A DNA stretch of 64,000 nt from G963675935 sp963719005 (GTDB taxonomy: Bacteria > Planctomycetota > Planctomycetia > Pirellulales > Thermoguttaceae): the NCBI GenBank assembly GCA_963719005.1, contig CAVRAR010000002.1:416278-480277 (forward strand), read 5' to 3'. The position numbers were made by a program, and so were the translations under genes. The notes beneath the pieces are model-generated. The model was given only the letters and a program-made list of their open reading frames with translations, ran no database searches and had not been told where the DNA came from. Positions 56,051 to 64,000 of this stretch are shown piece by piece; the first letter of the stretch is position 1, and the number at the start of each line of letters is the position of its first letter.

Positions 56051-56386
56051 ATGACAAGATACGGCAGTGTGATCGGCCTGAACGCCGAGAAGTTGGACGA
56101 GTACAAGCAGCTTCACGCCGCGGTGTGGCCCGACGTGTTGAAAATGATCAAGCAGTGCAACATCCGCAACTACTCGATCTACTTGCGGCGGCTCGAGGAC
56201 CGTTACTACCTCTTCAGTTACTTCGAGTACACCGGCCGGGACTTTGCCACCGACATGGGCAAGATGGCGGCCGATCCGACGACGCAGCGATGGTGGGAAT
56301 GCTGCAAGCCCTGCCAGGCACCGCTGCCCGATCGGCAAGCGGGGGAATGGTGGGCGAATATGGAGGAAGTGTTCCACCTGGATTAA
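56051..56386 (+). CDS. rhaM: L-rhamnose mutarotase
   Basis: 111 residues; converts alpha- and beta-L-rhamnose. It has the family pattern YGSVIGLNAEKLDEYKQLHA, VWPDVLKMIKQCNIRNYSIY, LFSYFEYTGRDFATDMGKMA, WWECCKPCQAPLP and the C-terminal WWANMEEVFHLD. Start with AAGGAG nearby. It ends the rhamnose-linked operon, and its 3' end faces the converging peroxiredoxin gene. Confidence 0.95.
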   Translation: MTRYGSVIGLNAEKLDEYKQLHAAVWPDVLKMIKQCNIRNYSIYLRRLEDRYYLFSYFEYTGRDFATDMGKMAADPTTQRWWECCKPCQAPLPDRQAGEWWANMEEVFHLD

Positions 56387-56414
56387 GCCGCTTGCCGCTT
56401 TGCAGAAAACCTGC

Positions 56415-56903
56415 TCATTTCCGCTTGGCGACGCCCAGTTCTTCCAGCTTCGCGGCCACGTCGTCGGCGTGGGTCGCGGGATGGACGTCCTTGTCGATGA
56501 ACAAAATGTGACCGTCCTTGCCGATGAAGAAAGTCCACCGGCTTGCCCAACGCTGCACCACGCCGGTGACGCCGTACTCGCGGGCGACTTCGCCGCCGTG
56601 GTCGCTGAGGATCGGGTAGTCGGCCCCGACCGATTGGGCAAACTCCCTGTTCTTCTCCGGCGTATCGACGCTGGCGGTGAAATACGCCACGTCGAAGTCC
56701 TTGAGCTTTGCACCGTGTTGGGCCATCAATTTGCACTCGGTGGTGCAGCCGGGCGTAAACGCCCTTGGAAACCACGCCAACACCACCGCCTGCTTGTCGC
56801 GGTAATCCGAGAGTTTATACGTCTTGCCGTCGCTGCCGGGCAAGCTGAAATCGGGGGCCAGATCGCCCACCTTCAGTTCTTCCGCCGTTGCCATACCGAA
56901 CAT
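56415..56903 (-). CDS. Peroxiredoxin (AhpC/TSA, BCP-like)
   Basis: 162 residues, AGGAGG site. Thioredoxin fold; reduces peroxides. APDFSLPGSDGKTYKLSDYR leads to the peroxidatic site FTPGCTTECKLM, where the second Cys five residues on is the resolving Cys of BCP/PrxQ-type enzymes. KNREFAQSVGADYPILSDHG, YGVTGVVQRWASRWTFFIGK and a conserved Arg complete the fold. Probably cytoplasmic. A second Met at residue 4 could be the start. Confidence 0.93.
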   Translation of the reverse strand: MFGMATAEELKVGDLAPDFSLPGSDGKTYKLSDYRDKQAVVLAWFPRAFTPGCTTECKLMAQHGAKLKDFDVAYFTASVDTPEKNREFAQSVGADYPILSDHGGEVAREYGVTGVVQRWASRWTFFIGKDGHILFIDKDVHPATHADDVAAKLEELGVAKRK

Positions 56904-57206
56904 GATCGTGCCTCCTATTGTTGAACCTATCTCGTTCCGCAGCCCGCGTCAGTTGAATTTTACGTCCCCGCTGACGGCAGCACGGGCTGGCGGCGGAAAA
57001 CAGCGGAAATTCCGCCATTGGACACTTGTACGGGAAGACAACTTCCCATAGCCGGGAACCGCTAGGCCGCATTTCTCGCCGTCGTGTGCCACTGCTTGGA
57101 ACAAGCAGTGCCAGGGCAACGGGTTACGCCCGACGCTGCTTCTGCGAAGCAGTGGCACACCGTTGGTCGATCTCCCCGTGTGGTGAGAAAGGAGGATTAG
57201 CTCCAT
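56904..57206. other. Intergenic stretch with dispersed repeat copy
   Basis: No gene is seen. It contains copy 3 of the 77-bp dispersed inverted repeat (57084-57160) and the peroxiredoxin promoter region. Confidence 0.5.
57084..57160. repeat. 77-bp dispersed inverted repeat, copy 3
   Basis: It starts with the same GTGTGCCACTGCTTGGAACA as copy 2 and ends with GCTTCTGCGAAGCAGTGGCA then CAC as in copy 1, so it looks like a mosaic of the other two. Even the flanking CGTTAGTC/CGTTGGTC plus TCTCC is shared with copy 1. Confidence 0.85.
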
Positions 57207-58370
57207 CTATTTCATCGTCAACACGCCGGTTCCGCTGATCCGGTCGTTCTTCAGGTCTTGAAGGGCTCGATTTGCATCGGCCAGAGGATAGAGGGTCGTG
57301 TGCGGGCGGATGGGAATTGCCGCGGCTTCGGCCAACAACTCGCGGCCGTCTTCGCGCGTGTTGCACGTGACCGAATGGATGTCGCGCTCGTAGAATACGT
57401 ATCGTTGGTAATCCATTTGCGGAATCGGCGTCATGTAGATTCCGGCCAGCGAGAGCGTTCCGCCCTTGTTGAGCGCTTCCAGCGCCGGCAACACCAATTC
57501 GCCGGCCGGGGCGAACATGATCGCGCTATCGACCTTGACCGGCATTTGCGCGGCGTCTTCGCCCACCCAAATCGCGCCCATCCGGCGGGCCAATTCGCGG
57601 TGGTTCTCGCCGCGGGTGACGACGTAGACCTGGCAACCGCGGTGGATCGCTATCTGGATGACCACATGCGCCGAGGAGCCGAATCCATAGAGCGCCAGTC
57701 GGCCGCCGGGCGGGAGATTGCAGCGCCGCAGCGCTCGATAGCCAATGATGCCGGAACACAACAGCGGCGCGGCCTCGACGTCGCTGAAGGCAGTTGGTCC
57801 CCTCTCCGTTTGGGAGAGAGTTAGGGCGAGGGGCGGCGACGAGGAGGCGACGATGCCCTCACCCCCGGCCCCTCTTCCAAAGGGAGAGGGGAGATTTCCA
57901 GTGCCCTCATCCCCGGCCCCTCTCCCGCTTGCGGGCGAGGGGAGATCGTAGCAAAATGCCGCCGGGGCAACCGCGTATTCCGCATATCCGCCGTCGGCGT
58001 GGTAGCCGGTGAAAAGGGCCGACTCGCAAAGGTTCTCCTTTCCGCCGCTGCAGAAGCCGCAGCGACCGCATGTGTGACGAAGCCACGCCACGCCGACGCG
58101 CTGGCCGAGTTGGAGAGGAGTAGCAACTTGCGAAACCGCAAGCGGTGGGCCGAGTTTTTCGACCGTCCCGACGATTTGATGCCCCGGGATGATCGGCATT
58201 TTCTCTTGCGGCAGGTCGCCCTCGATCACGTGCAGGTCGGTGCGGCAAATGGCGCAACAGTGGACGCGGATTCGCACCTCGCCCGGCCCCGGCTCCGGCG
58301 TCGGTAAGTCGGCCGATTCCAGCGGCGCGGACTCGATTGGAGCAATGCGACGCAACAGCATGGCTTTCAT
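57207..58370 (-). CDS. Zinc-dependent alcohol dehydrogenase with in-frame repeat insertion
   Basis: 387 residues of the medium-chain ADH family. Catalytic zinc site: CCAICRTDLHVIEG and PGHQIVGTVEKLG. Structural zinc: HTCGRCGFCSGGKENLC. Cofactor domain: LALYGFGSSAHVVIQIAIHR, a Rossmann motif. C-terminus SLAGIYMTPIPQMDYQRYVF. Between FCYDLP and FSDVEAAPLLCSG about 48 residues are encoded by three units of a palindromic repeat (SPASGRGAGDEG, SPFGRGAGGEG, LTLSQTERG), which keeps the frame. Without them the protein has the usual 340 residues. Function may survive, as the insertion is in a surface loop before the cofactor domain; that is inference. Confidence 0.92.
   Translation of the reverse strand: MKAMLLRRIAPIESAPLESADLPTPEPGPGEVRIRVHCCAICRTDLHVIEGDLPQEKMPIIPGHQIVGTVEKLGPPLAVSQVATPLQLGQRVGVAWLRHTCGRCGFCSGGKENLCESALFTGYHADGGYAEYAVAPAAFCYDLPSPASGRGAGDEGTGNLPSPFGRGAGGEGIVASSSPPLALTLSQTERGPTAFSDVEAAPLLCSGIIGYRALRRCNLPPGGRLALYGFGSSAHVVIQIAIHRGCQVYVVTRGENHRELARRMGAIWVGEDAAQMPVKVDSAIMFAPAGELVLPALEALNKGGTLSLAGIYMTPIPQMDYQRYVFYERDIHSVTCNTREDGRELLAEAAAIPIRPHTTLYPLADANRALQDLKNDRISGTGVLTMK
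57796..57951. repeat. Three-unit CCTCTCCC repeat inside the ADH gene
   Basis: Units of the type CCCTCACCCCCGGCCCCTCT with a following GGGAGAGGGGAG are repeated about three times in alternating orientation. The same sequence family appears at 48115-48155 and, as a single unit, inside WD40 protein A at about 37580-37620. Its length inside the ADH gene is a multiple of three. Confidence 0.75.
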
Positions 58371-58587
58371 GGCGATCGGGCACCTTGGTCTTGCGAGCAG
58401 CGGGTTTCCATCGCATTGTATTCCCTACAACCCGCCAGAGTAGGTCGCATGGATAGGTTGGTAACCGCGTCCACTCTTTAGGGTGGTGTGTGCTGCCGTT
58501 TTCTTGGCCGATTCCGATTCATTTGCTTGCCTTGCCCAGGTTGCCTAGTTAAGATCAATGGTATACAAGTATCTGTGACATTAACCG

Positions 58588-58626
58588 CGCTCCCACACGC
58601 GGCTGCGAGGCTGCGGCGTGGGAGCG
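58588..58626. repeat. GCTCCCAC hairpin before the DUF1598 gene
   Basis: CGCTCCCACACGC (58588-58600) pairs with GCGGCGTGGGAGCG (58613-58626) apart from small bulges. It lies in the 5' leader of the DUF1598 gene and may be a dispersed palindrome or a leader structure. The rest of 58371-58667 shows no gene. Confidence 0.5.
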
Positions 58627-58667
58627 TACCGGACAATTTCTTCCCGCAAACTGGATGGAGATGACCC

Positions 58668-60098
58668 ATGCGTTGTCGAGGACTCGGCTTCTGGTCCCTT
58701 GCGCTCTCGATGGCGGGAATTCTGCTGATGGCTGCCGCGCCGCTGGTAGCGCAGACCACCACCAACACCAACAACACCAACAACAGCAACCAGCCTAACC
58801 CGAACGGAAGCGGCCTCACCGCAGCCGGCATTGCGATCGACGCCCAGGGCGTGCTCCACGTGAAGACCTTCGGCGATCCCGGCGGTCAACTCATGAGGGA
58901 GCGGATTGCCGCGGCCAAGGCAAGCCTCGGTCCCAAGTTGGCCTCCTACAGCAAAATGCGGAAGGTGTCGCTGAATCGTTTGGAGCAAGCGATTCTCGAT
59001 CATCAAGGCACGCTGACCGACGAAATGCGAAACCTGGCCGGCTTGCAGCGGGTCCGCTACGTCTTCTACTATCCTGAAAGCAAGGACATTGTCCTGGCCG
59101 GTCCGGCGGAAGGTTGGGCGTCGGACGCCTCCGGCCGACTCGTCGGCATCGGCACCGGCCGGCCGGTCGTGCAGTTGCAGGACCTCGTCGTGGCGTTGCG
59201 GGCGTTTCCGCCAAGCGGCGACAAGACTTCGGTAATCGGCTGTTCGATCGATCCGACCCCGGAGGGCCAGGTCGCGTTGCGGCAGTTCATCGGCAGTGTT
59301 CGCCTTAGCGGTCCTCCCAGCGCCGCGGAGATTCAGTCCATTGCCGAAGGGGTGCGCAGCAGCCTCGGTTACCAGATCGTCACCATCGACGGCGTGTCGC
59401 CAAAGAGTCACTACGCCCAGGTGATGGTCGAGGCCGATTATCGCATGAAACTGATTGGCATCGGTCTGGAGAGGCCGCCGGTCAGACTGGCCAGTTATGT
59501 GGATCATGCCCGGCCCGGTGAGATCAGCCGCAGCGCGCTGCAGAGATGGTTTTTCGTCCCCGACTATAAATGCGTCTGCCAGAGCGACGACAAATTGGCG
59601 ATGGAATTGGTCGGCGACGGCGTGAAACTCGTCGGCGAAGACGAGGTTGTGATGGCCAACGGCGAGCGACGGGCCTCCACCAGCCGCCAGAGCAAGGCCA
59701 GCCAGATGTTCACCATCAATTTCACGAAGAAGTATGCCGATCTGGCCGAGCGATCGCCGGTCTACGCCGAACTGCGGAACCTCATCGACATGGCCATCGC
59801 CGCAGCTTATATCCAGGAGCAAGGCTACTACGAAAAGGCCGACTGGAAGATGCCCTTCTTCGGCAGCGAGCAGGAGTTCCCCGTCGAAGTCTACAGCATT
59901 CCCAAGACGGTGGAATCGGCCGTCAATGCAATTTGGAAGGGCCGTACGCTGGCGACGCCCGTCGGCGGCGGCGTGACTATCGCGGCCACCGAAGCGCTGA
60001 AGGACGACAATCTGCTTGGCGACAAAAAGGGCAAGGTGGCGAAGACCCGCGAAGGCGTGAAGCTCAAGCTGGCCAAAGGCCAGTGGTGGTGGGATTAG
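58668..60098 (+). CDS. Secreted DUF1598 protein
   Basis: 476 residues. Signal peptide WSLALSMAGILLMAAAPLVA, then an Asn/Thr-rich linker (TTTNTNNTNNSNQPN). The rest is the planctomycete-specific DUF1598 domain: GIAIDAQGVLHVKTFGDPGG, LAGLQRVRYVFYYPESKDIV, VQLQDLVVALRAF, IGCSIDPTPEGQVALRQFI, YAQVMVEADYRMKLIGIGLE and WFFVPDYKCVCQSDDKLAME. The function of DUF1598 is unknown. Its stop overlaps the tail of the converging glycerate kinase remnant by about 3 bases. Confidence 0.9.
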   Translation: MRCRGLGFWSLALSMAGILLMAAAPLVAQTTTNTNNTNNSNQPNPNGSGLTAAGIAIDAQGVLHVKTFGDPGGQLMRERIAAAKASLGPKLASYSKMRKVSLNRLEQAILDHQGTLTDEMRNLAGLQRVRYVFYYPESKDIVLAGPAEGWASDASGRLVGIGTGRPVVQLQDLVVALRAFPPSGDKTSVIGCSIDPTPEGQVALRQFIGSVRLSGPPSAAEIQSIAEGVRSSLGYQIVTIDGVSPKSHYAQVMVEADYRMKLIGIGLERPPVRLASYVDHARPGEISRSALQRWFFVPDYKCVCQSDDKLAMELVGDGVKLVGEDEVVMANGERRASTSRQSKASQMFTINFTKKYADLAERSPVYAELRNLIDMAIAAAYIQEQGYYEKADWKMPFFGSEQEFPVEVYSIPKTVESAVNAIWKGRTLATPVGGGVTIAATEALKDDNLLGDKKGKVAKTREGVKLKLAKGQWWWD

Positions 60099-60179
60099 GC
60101 CATCTTAACCGCTTGCGGTTTCGCACCGCAGAGCACCACGCGCACGTCGCACACGTTCGTCTGCGTCGCACCTGTCTTA

Positions 60180-61087
60180 GAGGTTCTAACAAAACCAGTA
60201 TTTCCTGATCTGTCCAATGTTGCTAAACTCTCGGGCTAACCTGGTCAACCAACAGATATGTCAGGGAGGATATTATGGCCAAGCCACTGCTGCCCGATGC
60301 GCTTTGGGAGCGAATCAAGCCTTTGCTGCCGCGCGAACGCGGCAAGCCGAAAGGAGGCCGACCGCGAGTTTCCGATCGTGCGGCGCTCACGGGGATTCTC
60401 TTCGTATTGAAAACGGGTTGTCCGTGGGAATATCTTCCGCAGGAGTTGGGCTGCGGATGCGGCATGACGTGCTGGCGACGACTCCGCGACTGGCATGTGG
60501 CTGGTGTCTGGAAGCGGATATGGAAGCTACTTTTGGACGAATTGGGATTGGCAGGCCAAATCGACTGGTCAACATCCGCGATCGACAGTTGCTCCGTGCG
60601 AGCAGTTTTTGGGGGGCAAAAACGGGCCCAAATCCCACGGATCGAGGCAAGAATGGCTCGAAGCGTCATCTGATGGTGGACGGCAGCGGCACGCCTCTGG
60701 CCATTACCCACACCGGCGCGAATTGCCACGATTCGGAGATGGCTATTCCTTTGGTTCGACGCAGTTCCACCGATCAAGCAACCTCGCGGCGCACCGCGCA
60801 AGCGTCCCGATGAACTGCTCGCGGATCGAGCCTATGATGCGGAAGCCAAGATTCGTAAACCCCTGCGCAAGCGGAGAATCAAGCCGCTGGTTGCTCACCG
60901 CAACACCGAGCACGGCAGCGGCCTGGGCAAATTCCGCTACGTCGTTGAAGCCTGCTTCGATTGGCTCTTCAACTGGCGTCGTCTGCGGGTGCGTTACGAG
61001 AAACGACCGGACATTCACGATGCGTTCCTAATCATCGGTTGTGCCATGATCTGCTGGAACCGCGTACTGGAGTTTTGTTAGAACCTC
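60180..61087 (+). mobile_element. IS5-type insertion sequence, copy 1 (908 bp, defective)
   Basis: Perfect inverted ends GAGGTTCTAACAAAAC/GTTTTGTTAGAACCTC with a TTA target duplication on both sides (60177-60179, 61088-61090). It is nearly identical to copy 2, with one extra base near 60756 that breaks the second reading frame. Confidence 0.93.
60275..61081 (+). pseudogene. IS5 family transposase, copy 1, broken second frame
   Basis: The first frame (60275-60673, 132 residues) carries the N-terminal domain: MAKPLLPDALWERIKPLLPR, ALTGILFVLKTGCPWEYLPQ. It would slip -1 at the T5G6/CA5C tract (60606-60623) into the second frame (KTGPNPTDRGKNGSKRHLMV). GGTTCGACGCAG near 60756 has one more base than GGTCAACGCAG in copy 2, so the second frame ends early and the part with LLADRAYDAEAK and AYDAE acidic residue is lost. 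Not expected to be active. Confidence 0.88.
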
Positions 61088-61593
61088 TTAATCAGCGCGC
61101 CGAGCGGCTCGAAAAAGCGATAGGCGTCGTTCCGCGCAGAAACTCGGCCGGATTGAGATTTCTCTGCCGGGCAGTCGCCAACACGTCGGCGTCGAAAAAG
61201 GCTCCGGCGGCGTCGGTCGGGCCGTCTTCGCCGTCGGTGCCGCCGGAAAGCAACGCGATCCCGTCCGCCCCGTCGTCGAATAACCGCATCAGAGCGGCCA
61301 GCACCAACTGCTGGTTCCGCCCGCCGAGACCGCGGCGCGATGATTCCACCAGCTTCACCACCGGCTCGCCGCCGCTAACCAGGCAGGTCGGCCCGACCGC
61401 GGCTCGCATTGCCAGGGCTTTTTCGGCCAGAACGCGACCGACATGCTCGGCTTGGCGTTCCGAATGCGCTGCACTCTCGGAGGCGACCGAGTAGCCGAGC
61501 CGCTGGGCTTCTTCCGCGGCGGCAGCGACGGCGGTGGCGTTGTTGGCGAGGATGACGTTCTGAACGAGCGTCGCTCCGACATTCTCACGTTTA

Positions 61594-62500
61594 GAGGTTC
61601 TAACAAAACCAGTATTTCCTGATCTGTCCAATGTTGCTAAACTCTCGGGCTAACCTGGTCAACCAACAGATATGTCAGGGAGGATATTATGGCCAAGCCA
61701 CTGCTGCCCGATGCGCTTTGGGAGCGAATCAAGCCTTTGCTGCCGCGCGAACGCGGCAAGCCGAAAGGAGGCCGACCGCGAGTTTCCGATCGTGCGGCGC
61801 TCACGGGGATTCTCTTCGTATTGAAAACGGGTTGTCCGTGGGAATATCTTCCGCAGGAGTTGGGCTGCGGATGCGGCATGACGTGCTGGCGACGACTCCG
61901 CGACTGGCACGTGGCTGGTGTCTGGAAGCGGATATGGAAGCTACTTTTGGACGAATTGGGATTGGCAGGCCAAATCGACTGGTCAACATCCGCGATCGAC
62001 AGTTGCTCCGTGCGAGCAGTTTTTGGGGGGCAAAAACGGGCCCAAATCCCACGGATCGAGGCAAGAATGGCTCGAAGCGTCATCTGATGGTGGACGGCAG
62101 CGGCACGCCTCTGGCCATTACCCACACCGGCGCGAATTGCCACGATTCGGAGATGGCTATTCCTTTGGTCAACGCAGTTCCACCGATCAAGCAACCTCGC
62201 GGCGCACCGCGCAAGCGTCCCGATGAACTGCTCGCGGATCGAGCCTATGATGCGGAAGCCAAGATTCGTAAACCCCTGCGCAAGCGGAGAATCAAGCCGC
62301 TGGTTGCTCACCGCAACACCGAGCACGGCAGCGGCCTGGGCAAATTCCGCTACGTCGTTGAAGCCTGCTTCGATTGGCTCTTCAACTGGCGTCGTCTGCG
62401 GGTGCGTTACGAGAAACGACCGGACATTCACGATGCGTTCCTAATCATCGGTTGTGCCATGATCTGCTGGAACCGCGTACTGGAGTTTTGTTAGAACCTC
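61594..62500 (+). mobile_element. IS5-type insertion sequence, copy 2 (907 bp, intact)
   Basis: Same ends as copy 1 and a TTA target duplication (61591-61593, 62501-62503). It sits in the middle of the glycerate kinase gene and at the edge of a palindromic repeat. It differs from copy 1 by very few bases. Confidence 0.93.
61689..62494 (+). CDS. IS5 family transposase, copy 2 (two frames, -1 frameshift)
   Basis: The first frame (61689-62087) gives the DUF4096-like N-terminal domain (GKPKGGRPRVSDRAALTGIL, WEYLPQELGCGCGMTCWRRL) and the first catalytic Asp in SAIDSCSVRAVFGG. The second, in -1 phase, continues to a stop at 62494 with ITHTGANCHDSEMAIPLV (second Asp), DELLADRAYDAEAKIRKPLR (acidic third residue) and FDWLFNWRRLRVRYEKRPDI. 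The run GTTTTTGGGGGGCAAAAAC (62018-62037 region) is a plausible slippage site for the fused DDE transposase. The joined protein is about 268 residues. Confidence 0.92.
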
Positions 62501-62552
62501 TTAGCCTCGGCGTCCACGCCGGGATCCCGCGCCGCGTGGACGCGGCGGCTAA
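62501..62552. repeat. TTAGCC...GGCTAA palindromic repeat
   Basis: An imperfect inverted repeat starting TTAGCCTCGGCGTCCACGC and ending GCGTGGACGCGGCGGCTAA, immediately beside IS5 copy 2. The element was probably present in the kinase gene before the IS inserted, so the gene was already being colonised by repeats. Confidence 0.7.
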
Positions 62553-63053
62553 ACGACTCTCGTACGACGCTTGCACGCTCCAGATACTCGAACGCCGCCG
62601 GGGCAATGTCGGCTTCTCGTGCGCCGAATCTTTCGAGCACTTCCAATGCGGCTTGCGGCGTCAACGTGTCGGGCACGGTCGGGCCCGACGCGATGATGTC
62701 CAATGGGTCGCCGAGCACATCGGAGATAATCAGCGAAATCAATCGCCCGGCCCGGCACGCCCTGAGCAGTCCGCCTCCCTTGATGCGGCTCAACTGCTTT
62801 CGCACCGTATTGAGTTGCTCGATGTTCGCCCCGGCCGCGCTGAGATGCCGCGTGACGGCCAACTTGTCGGCCAGCGTGACGCCTTCGACCGGGGCCGGCA
62901 TCAGCGCCGAGCCTCCGCCGGAGATCAAACAGAGGCAAAGGTCGTCCGGCCCGAGCGATTCGACCAATCGGAGGATTTCCATCGAGCCGGCCACTCCCTC
63001 GGCCGTGGGCTCGTTCACGCCGGCAGGCCGAGCAGCGTGCAGGTGGATGCGAT

Positions 63054-63120
63054 GGTGGGGCAGACATTCTTGTCTGCCAGGAAGTCGGCACATTTGGCAG
63101 ACAGGAATGTCTGCCCCACC
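63054..63120. repeat. Hairpin repeat inserted in frame in the glycerate kinase gene
   Basis: Arms at 63054-63078 and 63096-63120 (GGTGGGGCAGACATTCTTGT and its near complement) around a 17-nt loop. It encodes about 22 extra residues (GGADIPVCQMCRLPGRQECL) between GWVNVP and RIHLHAARPAGVNEP in the kinase, keeping the frame open. Confidence 0.75.
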
Positions 63121-63612
63121 CGGCACGTTGACCCAGCCGGCGAGTTGCTTTTCCGTTATGAGTTTTGGCCCGAGCGACGCCTCAACCGCCTCGGCCATGT
63201 CGGCCCCCGCCTTGCCGCCGCCGACGACGGCGATGCGGCGGATCGTGCCGAGCGGGATCGCGTCGTTGCCGATCAGCAGCGATTGCCCTTCGACGCGGAG
63301 GCACTTCGGCACGAGACGTCGCGGCAGGACCGCATCGATGCCCACCCGCCAGATTTGCAGGGCGTCGCGACGAAGTTCGGCGGTGGTGGGCATATTCTGT
63401 ACGCTTTGGAATGCCGGTTCCCGCTCCACCGTTTAGCCGGTGAACTTGTTCGCCGCGTTTTGTGCGGAACCCCCCGCCGTCTCACGGCGAACGAGTTCGC
63501 CAGTTGCCACCAAGGTAGACAAAATGGTTGGACTAGTCGCTCACATATGACGTGGGTTATGCTGGGAGAAGCGTTTCTTCTAGCACAGAGCCACAATGGG
63601 AGGACTGGTCCA

Positions 63613-63876
63613 ATGAGTAAGAGTGTAGTTTATGTCGGATTGGATGTACATAAGGATTCCATCGTGATCGCCGTTGCCCATCAAGGTCGCAAACCGGCGG
63701 AAAAATGGAAGACGATCCCCTATGACGGGGTTCGACTGCAGAAAGCCCTGAAGATGTTGGTCCACGACGGCCAAGTCTTGAAGGTGTGCTACGAAGCCGG
63801 ACCCACCGGATTCGGGTTGTGTCGGCGACTGCAAAAGAGGAAGGCAGCCCCGCGACGAATCAGGTCATGTAGGTAA
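63613..63876 (+). pseudogene. N-terminal part of an IS110 family transposase
   Basis: MSKSVVYVGLDVHKDSIVIA begins the DEDD/RuvC-like domain (first Asp in GLDVHKD). It continues with VLKVCYEAGPTGFGLCRRLQ (the Glu of EAGP). After 80 residues the frame degrades to KRKAAPRRIRSCR and stops, so the rest of the transposase is missing or out of frame. No further IS110 sequence is clear in the remaining bases. Confidence 0.8.
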
Positions 63877-64000
63877 CCAATCCACGAATATCAGGCTGAT
63901 CCACCGTCGCATTCACTCTCGCCCAGGACTTCTCCTTTCTCCGGAAAACACACCCGTGAATCCAAAAAACAAAACGTAAAGCAACCCTTGACTGGTCCTG
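63877..64000. other. Window end without recognisable gene
   Basis: No coding sequence, tRNA or repeat can be supported in these bases. Confidence 0.4.

Larger units (their letters stand above)
60095..63393 (-). pseudogene. Glycerate 2-kinase (MOFRL family) cut by two IS5 elements
   Basis: A single kinase gene in three pieces. The N-terminal piece (62504-63393) has IRRIAVVGGGKAGADMAEAV, VNEPTAEGVAGSMEILRLVE, CLISGGGSALMPAPVEGVTL and QLSRIKGGGLLRACR. The middle piece (about 61091-61593) is the MOFRL part: NVILANNATAVAAAAEEAQR, TCLVSGGEPVV, GGRNQQLVLAALMRLF, ALLSGGTDGEDGPTDAAGAF. The last piece (60095-60179) gives IKTGATQTNVCDVRVVL to a stop. IS copy 2 separates pieces 1 and 2; copy 1 separates 2 and 3. 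A one-base frameshift near 61121 (FLRG versus NDAYRFFEPLGALI) and an in-frame REP (63054-63120) add to the damage. It would have phosphorylated glycerate. Confidence 0.88.

Noticed and set aside
1..64000. tRNA, rRNA or riboswitch genes
   Set aside because: No cloverleaf, T-loop consensus or known riboswitch pattern was found by eye; a tRNAscan or Infernal run would settle it.

Overview
The window is high-GC DNA from a planctomycete, most likely a member of the Pirellulales. The evidence is an LEPR-XLL motif protein with autotransporter-type strand repeats and a dockerin, four PEP-CTERM proteins, DUF1598, DUF5703 and DUF3472 proteins, Tat-exported TIM-barrel enzymes, and many short palindromic repeats. 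About ten otherwise good genes carry single-base frameshifts (alaS alone has two). This suggests a draft or metagenomic assembly with residual indels, although some disruptions (IS and REP insertions) are clearly real.

Layout. 1-19.4 kb is ordinary chromosome with repeats between genes: a DUF421 membrane protein, a Uma2 nuclease-like protein, alaS, a Lys/Ala repeat lipoprotein, a PEP-CTERM FGE/SUMF1 protein, panB, an MBL-fold exonuclease split by an 80-nt hairpin, two secreted planctomycete proteins, a DUF3472 protein, a sugar isomerase-like protein, an M24 peptidase, a HEAT protein, a Tat oxidoreductase-like protein, mutM and proB. 19.6-28.9 kb is a surface-protein region: the 1510-aa LEPR-XLL/dockerin protein, a linked secreted protein, a truncated duplicate of the large gene, a RAYT (REP-associated transposase) unit bracketed by inverted REPs, and three tandem PEP-CTERM genes. 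29.3-33.2 kb is mobile DNA (IS3, IS66, a MITE-like element) with gene remnants, including the N-terminus of an ADP-ribosylglycohydrolase.

33.3-47.2 kb is the most interesting part. It holds a TIR protein and a protein with an APH-like kinase core and a TRAFs-binding-like C-terminus. These are followed by a translationally coupled (ATGA) run of WD40 protein, DUF4062-NACHT/STAND NTPase, second WD40 protein, and the remains of a third. The WD40 proteins share a distinctive N-terminal domain. A phosphofructokinase-like gene, a protein with two degenerate Nudix domains and a canonical Nudix hydrolase follow, then fragments of an IS110 transposase and a CHAT protease. I read this as a split NLR-like (NACHT-WD40) conflict or immunity system in a defence-type island.

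47.3-60.1 kb returns to housekeeping genes: a Rieske/cytochrome b complex, purD, a rhamnose-linked operon (UROD-like protein, DUF5703 glycosidase-like protein, RhaT, RhaM), a peroxiredoxin, an alcohol dehydrogenase carrying an in-frame repeat insertion, and a DUF1598 protein. 60.1-63.4 kb is a glycerate 2-kinase gene cut into three pieces by two near-identical IS5-type elements. The window ends in a truncated IS110 transposase.
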